Source of the DNA: Chara braunii
Lineage: Eukaryota; Streptophyta; Charophyceae; Charales; Characeae
Direction: 5' to 3'
Length of the DNA stretch: 33,685 bases
NCBI GenBank assembly: GCA_003427395.1
Contig: BFEA01000172.1
Coordinates: 513,873 to 547,557, forward strand
Under the pieces are notes generated by a model. It was not told the origin of the DNA, searched no databases, and saw only the letters and a program-made list of their open reading frames with translations. A program made the position numbers and the translations under genes. Shown here piece by piece: positions 28,477 to 33,685 of the stretch (the stretch's first letter is position 1; each line of letters starts with the position of its first letter).

Positions 28477-30204
28477 ATGTACACCTGAAGAGAAGACGAA
28501 TCAGGCGGCACGATCGAACCTGAGGAACGGTTAGTGGCGAGGGAAGGATGGAGTGAAGTGAGAAAAAAAAGAGGGGATTGCGCGTAGGAGGTGGCAAGGA
28601 TCTGACCAAGACGGGTGGCCAGATGCACTCGGAGGGATAAGGGAAGGGGGAGATGTGGAGTACGTACCTGCAGTGCCTGTGAGAGAGGGGAGCGAGGCAC
28701 GTACCTGACAGGGGGGAGTTTCGCTCACGCCCCTGCGTGTCTGAGACCGGTAGCGAGTTANGAACCGGAGTGCACGAGTTAGCACGGGAGAGGGATAAAG
28801 AAGGACTTACCTGCCTGTCCCTTTTTGNTGTGGACAANAGGNCTGGGTCACCACGAAGAGTCGTAGTGAGGATGCAACTCCCCTGGTTCTGAGCCACCTG
28901 NGCATGATGGTAGCCTGTGNACTCAGCGTTNGCATATATCTCGGTCGCTAGCATTNATTCCTGATTTACAGTGGGGTTACCATGGGCATAGGNNAGACCG
29001 CGACCAGCTAGTTTNNTGNTGCTANGGTTGTTCTGTTGTGCATAGTAGTGTGAGCCCGGTGNTAATGCTACAGGCGCTGTTGGGGTCGCTGAAGGCCGTT
29101 TGTCGCCGTTGTTGACCGCCGCCGTGTACACATGCTGTTACCGTTGGCTGGGCACAGTTTACAAGTTGCCGTGGATCGTGCCCCAACTGCGGCTGCGAAC
29201 TGCGGGCGGGGTAGCTACTACTGCCTGCAGGTGATTACTGCATACAGCTGGTGTTGTGGACTCTGCACAGGCCGCTGCTATCGGAGACTGTACTACATGC
29301 ACAGGCTACTATGGATTGTGGGCCGCTGTGTACCGCTACAGTTGCTGCGATAAGCTGTTGTTGTGCTTCCTGGTTGCTACGATACTCAGTGTCACTCCGC
29401 TGATTGTGCGAACTGTGGATTGTCCTAGCCTGTATATCTACTACAGCAACTGNTGGGCGTACTGNAGATTGCTGCGGGAGACTAAGCAGCACTNTGCTGT
29501 TGAGCANGTCGGGTCAGGCCGCAAGGGCGATTGCAGTACGCACAACATCGTAGCGCTGGTCTGCGATACACCCCGGACCTCCTTTGAGTGTTTATTCTCT
29601 AACTGTTCTGATTTGGGGAGTCGTCAGGGATCCATTTCGGCNGTNTAGCTGCAATTTTGGTCAAGTTGTNACTTTCTGGCCGCCATTGCGGGGCCCTCAT
29701 GCGACTCGAGATATCAAGGCCCTCTCCANTGAGTTTGAGAGCACCCCTCTTGTAGNTGAGAGTCTTAAAACCATCTCTTCCNATCCTTCNTACTCTACGT
29801 CTGGTCTTCTTCTGAGGGGAAGGCGGCAGGCGGGATTGCAACCCGTAGGACCGCATCAAGACTCTGTGGGGAGTCCACCNACCGATTGTGGGAGCTCTGT
29901 CGGAGTCTAGGCGAGGCTCTGGAGGCAGGGAATTTACAGGTAACCCTTGCGTTTCCCTCTATAAACCTTGATTATAACNCCTATTTGTATTACCTGTTGC
30001 ATCGCTGACTGAATATATGACGTGCANCCTTATTCTATTTTTGGTTTGACTCTCAGGACACTGAATAACACTAAATAAAGGAATGTTGTGAAGTTTCAGT
30101 TTCTATCTTTGTTGATAGTGTGAATTCAGATTGAGAGAAGGAACTGCATCTGGGAAAGGCAGGATGGTGGGATGATTTGCATGATGTTTGACCGGGTCAT
30201 TAAG
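28477..30204. other. LTR interior without recognised genes
   Basis: About 1.7 kb rich in Ns. A minus-strand frame of 218 codons (28475-29131) is open but has no recognisable domain. The segment 29130-29530 is a CTG/GCT-rich, loosely repetitive stretch (variants of TGTGGATTGTG and CCGCTGTGTACC). Nothing else could be assigned. Confidence 0.45.
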
Positions 30205-31143
30205 GCTGGGGAGTCCCCATAAGTTTNGGGAACCCCAGCGCTTTGTTTTANTTTGGGTTTGCATGGAGAAGTCAGACCCTTCTANAAGTTTAGGGGGTCT
30301 GATTACTNTGTAAGTTGGGATGTCCCGATAAATTTGGGGAGACCCAGTGATGTGGTTTGCATGGAGGGTCANACTGTTCTGTAAGTTCAGGTGGTCTGGC
30401 CGCTCTGACCTGTGAGGGGTTTNATTGTGCTTGATTTTCAAGGACTNAGGGCGCTCAATAAGTTTTNGTGCCTTGGGTTGCTTTGTTTTCATTGGGATTT
30501 TACTTNTTTTCTTTGGTTTCTGAACGAGGAGACCGAGCTGTTCTTTAAGTTCAGGTGGTTCAGTCTCTTCCTGCTTTTTATTCTGAAGAATTAATCTNGG
30601 NAAAGAGGCAGACCCTTCTGTAAGTTCAGGGGGTCTGACTCGATGCCACACGCATAATGGCTTAGATAGAAACGAATCTGGCAGAGAGTTAANANCCTTC
30701 TGTAAGTTCAGGGGGTCTGGCTCAAAGCCTCGCACATGCTGGAACCCAATGGTTATAACTTGGCTATACTTTATTACTACTCTATCTAAGAACGAGCTAA
30801 TCAGACTGTTNTATAAGTTTAGGTGGTCTGACTANAGCCGTATCACAACTTGAAGAAAGTACAACTAANAATAGAATTGATGGTAAACTGGGGCAGGCTG
30901 AACTTAAGTTAGTTCAATCATATGCAGCCTTAGAAGACAAAGGTAAAGATAAGTATATATAACTTGGATACTTTAAACAGTCCAGGGCGACTAGAGTGGT
31001 GTAGTCATGTGCCCNAAGAAGAGAAAANTAGTTATGCCNTNTGTTTGTNTATATTTGNCCAAGTCAGAACGCTCTATAAGTTTAGGTATTNTGACTCAAG
31101 GCCTGGCTAAGTTGAGCTGTTCTGTAAGTTCAGGCGGCCTGAC
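30205..31143 (+). repeat. Hairpin array 1: ~11 stem-loops with conserved TAAGTT hexaloop
   Basis: Eleven dispersed units at about 30205, 30272, 30315, 30367, 30445, 30529, 30609, 30691, 30801, 31062 and 31111. Each has outer arms that pair, a small internal loop, a 3-bp inner stem and a six-base loop, TAAGTT in nearly all. The inner stem covaries: CTG/CAG, CTA/TAG, CAA/TTn and CCC/GGG. The outer arms also differ but pair: GCTGGGG/CCCCAGC, TCAGACCC/GGGTCTGA, GAGAC/GTCTC, AGTCAGAA/TTnTGACT. Spacers between units are 10-230 bp and unrelated. Compensating changes point to a maintained RNA or DNA fold. Confidence 0.82.
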
Positions 31144-31424
31144 CTATGCCTTATCTAAGCCAGGTATAAAGGGTTAAATCATTGAGAGATCGTGAACTAT
31201 TGTTTGTTCAGGTTGATTTTGGGATGGTGAGAGTGCTTACCCTTGTAGTTTGGCTTGCATGTGACTGAGTGAGGCCACTACTTAGTCTGAGTTTCAGATT
31301 GATAGGTAGTTGTTTTAGTTGCTCGCCACGTGTTAGAGTCATAGGAGTTAGTGTCAATTCCTGCATTTTCTGTAATAATTATTTTTACTTAGGTCAATTC
31401 TTGCATTTTCTGAGATCTTTTCTT

Positions 31425-32140
31425 ATACTTGGCTTTGTATAAATCTTGGCAAGCTACTTTCCCTACGGGAAGCGCTGCCGAAACTTCTACAAATCCAAGG
31501 AGTTGGTTGAATTTTGACTTGTCAAAAGTTCAACTTTGTCCTTTCTAGTATCTGACTTAGTTAAAATCTGGGAAGTCTCCCTTTCTAGAGGGACTGCTGC
31601 CCAAATTTTTACTAATTCAGGGAGTTGGACAAAATTGAACTTTGGGAAGTCAAAAGTTACTTTCAAATTCTGGACTTAGCCTTATATAAATTTTGGCATA
31701 ACACTTTTCTAGAGCGAGTGCTGTCGAAATTTCTACAAAACTAAGGAGTTGATTAAATTATGTCTAAAGTCGAACTCGAGCTATCTTTCAAGTTCATATC
31801 TGACTTAGTATAAATCTGGAAAGCCTCCCTTTCTAAAGGGAGTGCTGCCCAAATTTCTGCTATTTCAGAAAGTTAGACAAAGTTTGACTTTCCAGAACTA
31901 TGAATTATTTCTGCTTTCTGTATCTGACTTAGTATAAATCTGGAAAACCTCCCTTTCTAAAGAGAATGCTGCCAAAATTTCTGCTATTTTCAGGAAGTTA
32001 CACATAATATTGACTCTTTGGAGTTAGAAATTATTTCCACCTTTCATATCTGGACTTATATAAATTCTAGAAAGACACTTTTCCTACGGGAAGCGCTGCC
32101 GAAATTTTCTGAGTTTAGAGGAGATCGATTATATTTTGAC
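31425..32140 (+). repeat. Hairpin array 2: ~6 tandem units of ~123 bp
   Basis: Six units recur at 120-125 bp, each containing (A/G)TATAAATCTGG-type sequence, then a stem-loop, then GCTGCCGAAATTTCT-type sequence. Inner stems include TTCCC/GGGAA (31459-31471), TCCCT/AGGGA (31578-31593), CACT/AGTG (31702-31720) and CTCCCTTT/AAAGGGAG (31825-31842). Outer arms change together: GGCA/TGCC in unit 1, GGG/CCC in unit 2. It follows array 1 directly. Confidence 0.75.
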
Positions 32141-32782
32141 AGGTGGCGATTTTGATAGTCCACTCTGACTAAGGAAAGACTACCATATTNTTTAGAGGTA
32201 GNCTTAGACATAGTTAACTAAGATGATTTTGGTAAGATCACGATATGNAGATTGTTCTCCATGAACTTATAGGTTTAAGTCTGGGANATTGNCNTGTCAT
32301 GTNTTACAGGTCCTCTTGATCGTCTGATTCAAGTTCNGGANTAGACTCAGCTCGATCCCTTGAGGATCATCATCTNTTATCACTGATAANAGGTCGGTCG
32401 NCGATTNNTCGGTTTACGACTCAATTTCAGCTCACCCTCCACACTCAACCTAAAAGGCTTTAGCCCTGGTGATTTCATTGTTTCGTTATGGTTTCACCCA
32501 GACTTTTATTGAATGACCATTTGATAAAGGTACTGAGTATTTAATTAAGGTTGGTAGGACAGGAGGTTGGGGCTTGNATGGCTAAAGCAAGGGGTATGAG
32601 TGTTGAAGATGGTTGGGGTTGACTCCGTGTAGTGCGTGGGCTGTCGATGGACTCGTTGATGTGATTTGCAGGTGTGTGCTATGAATCAGATTCTGGATTT
32701 GGTTGCCTGCGATCACATATATACGTATGGCTGTGAGGGACCCCAATGAGAGTGTGAGAAGTGATCGTCACATACTTTCCCC

Positions 32783-32806
32783 TATATATATATATATATA
32801 TATATA
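32783..32806. repeat. TA microsatellite
   Basis: Pure (TA)12 run in the LTR. Confidence 0.9.
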
Positions 32807-32953
32807 CGTGGGTGTACATAAGGTGAATGTCTGCATGGATTAATGGACTCTTTACAAAGAGCATAGTTCAGAGGGTAAGACTGAGAGGCCCAGGGAGGAC
32901 TCCTCCGTTTATTTTTGCTTTGCTTCTTGAGAATTTTTCTTAGTCGGACGTAG

Positions 32954-33205
32954 GTCCTGGGCCGGGATTCGAGGTCCTCGTCCAGGACATCCCAAGCCCT
33001 AGGCTCTGNAGGGGAGGGATTTTCCCTTGCGCAGAGCCTATTTGCCTTGCCTACCGAGACGCTCAGACCAAAGGTCGGAGGTCTCGCGGCGGCTGCACGA
33101 CTATTCNTTCAGTCGTGCAATATCGTGAAGGATTAGACCCTCACGAGACTTCGAGTCTGACACTTGAGTGTCATAAGCGGTACTCGGATCCACGAGGGAC
33201 CGCTT
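32954..33205 (+). other. Cluster of back-to-back stem-loops
   Basis: Consecutive perfect stems: GTCCTGG/CCAGGAC (32954-32988), AGGCTCTG/CAGAGCCT (33001-33039), CGAGAC/GTCTCG with inner GACC/GGTC (33055-33086), TGCACGACT/AGTCGTGCA (33094-33119), TCGTGA/TCACGA (33123-33146), AGACT/AGTCT (33146-33158), GACACT/AGTGTC (33159-33172), AAGCGGT/ACCGCTT with inner CTCG/CGAG (33175-33205). Stems touch or nearly touch each other, so a single RNA could fold into a chain of hairpins. Confidence 0.75.
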
Positions 33206-33685
33206 GATTATGGGCATTACATAGTACGCCATCATTGCGACTGCTTGCGTACGCCTACATCGCGAGTCGATATGAGTAGGCCCTGCGTCCGCGCGGTTTT
33301 ATACTAAGTCTCGCGCGTGACGCTTATCGTTTTTCCGCACCGGAAAGTTATGGGTTGGCTACCGAGGGGCTAGGAGCGTTGTCGCGTTGTTTGTGTTGTG
33401 TTGTTTCGTGTGTGTGTGTGTGTTTTATTTTTTTGNGTTCGTAAAGTGGTGTGCGCGTGGTGTGTGGNATANNTCCTAGTCGACCGACGACAGGNCGCGC
33501 TTGGGACTTCAGCCCCCCAAGATGGCGGTTCGCGTGCGGGTCCNATANAGGCGTATTACCGCGCGTACCCCCTATNCTACANCGAANGAGAAACGCCCTC
33601 GGCTGGTCCACCTCTGCGATTGCAACTGATTAGCTTTCGTATTGTGGACTGGTAGCTCGGCGGGGATACGCCCACCGAAGGGAGG

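Larger units (their letters stand above)
11597..33685 (+). mobile_element. Giant Ty3/gypsy-type LTR retrotransposon (3' end outside window)
   Basis: Two direct repeats starting TGTCGGTGCGAATA at 11597 and 26154 are the LTRs. The 5' LTR ends in CCGACA at 14461, giving a 6-bp terminal inverted repeat (TGTCGG/CCGACA). A tRNA-Asp primer-binding site follows after 2 bases. The internal region (14462-26153, 11.7 kb) holds gag, protease, RT, RNase H and integrase in that order, which is Ty3/gypsy order, then an extra ORF3 and a tRNA-like structure. The 3' LTR runs past the window end; its last base here corresponds to position 14247 in the 5' LTR, so about 214 bases are missing. The implied LTR is about 7.7 kb and the element about 27 kb. 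All ORFs are broken, so this copy is not autonomous. Confidence 0.9.
26154..33685 (+). repeat. 3' LTR (partial, 7532 bp visible)
   Basis: It starts with the same TGTCGGTGCGAATA as the 5' LTR and is collinear at an offset of 14557, changing to 14567 after the AT microsatellite, up to 28149. It then continues where the 5' copy has its gap. The last 90 bases match 14158-14247 exactly. It carries the same two U6-like units plus the hairpin arrays described below. Single Ns are frequent, suggesting ambiguous consensus. The final 214 bases, the terminal CCGACA and any target-site duplication are outside the window. Confidence 0.88.

Noticed and set aside
30103-30735. Minus-strand open frame of 210 codons
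   Set aside because: It overlies hairpin array 1; its repeated PPELK-like residues come from the repeated hairpin DNA, and it has many N codons.
30205-32140. CRISPR-like arrays of repeats
   Set aside because: The repeats are hairpins with changing stems and irregular spacing, there is no constant 28-37 bp repeat with unique spacers of fixed length, no cas genes, and the window is eukaryotic.
32858-32990. tRNA-like A and B boxes (TAGTTCAGAGGG and GGATTCGAGGTCC)
   Set aside because: No acceptor stem or anticodon arm can be formed and the boxes are about 110 bp apart; treated as chance or an old tRNA-derived remnant.

Overview
This window is eukaryotic repeat-rich DNA with no recognisable host gene. 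It holds three copies of one LINE (non-LTR retrotransposon) family and one very large Ty3/gypsy LTR retrotransposon, all decayed. The pol and gag sequences resemble gypsy elements I associate with charophyte green algae such as Chara braunii, and the tRNA-Asp primer site fits a streptophyte. This assignment is from memory of protein style and is unverified. There are no bacterial signals.

Layout. 1-1240: non-coding, with short tandem duplications. 1240-2935 (+): LINE-A, a 5'-truncated 3' end whose ORF2 ends in a proline tail expanded to a 36-base poly-C. 3220-6340 (-): LINE-B, with reverse transcriptase (RT) and a C-terminal zinc finger. 6341-7070: spacer. 7070-11596 (+): LINE-C, with endonuclease, RT and zinc finger, cut at its 3' end by insertion of the LTR element. 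11597-33685: the gypsy element, whose 3' end lies beyond the window.

The gypsy element has a 5' LTR (11597-14461, containing a 575-base assembly gap), a primer-binding site for tRNA-Asp, a leader with a possible intron, gag (14785-16788), protease, RT, RNase H and integrase (16789-21298), then a third long reading frame (ORF3, 21504-24131) in the place where env would sit. ORF3 looks gag-like, not env-like. A tRNA-Asp-like structure and a hairpin precede the 3' LTR, which starts at 26154. Aligning the LTRs across the gap gives a full LTR of about 7.7 kb and an element of about 27 kb. All coding modules carry stops or frameshifts, so this copy is not autonomous.

The most unusual content is inside the LTR: two units clearly related to U6 snRNA (the second followed by a hairpin and a T7 run), a roughly 175-bp repeat array, about 11 hairpins sharing the hexaloop TAAGTT with covarying stems (30205-31143), six tandem units of about 123 bp each carrying another hairpin (31425-32140), and a back-to-back cluster of stem-loops (32954-33205). 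The LTR therefore looks like a carrier of structured, possibly Pol III-related RNA sequence. The two LTRs differ by about 6% near their start but do not differ at all from the U6-like unit to the gap, where they even share the positions of single Ns. That stretch may be a collapsed assembly consensus.
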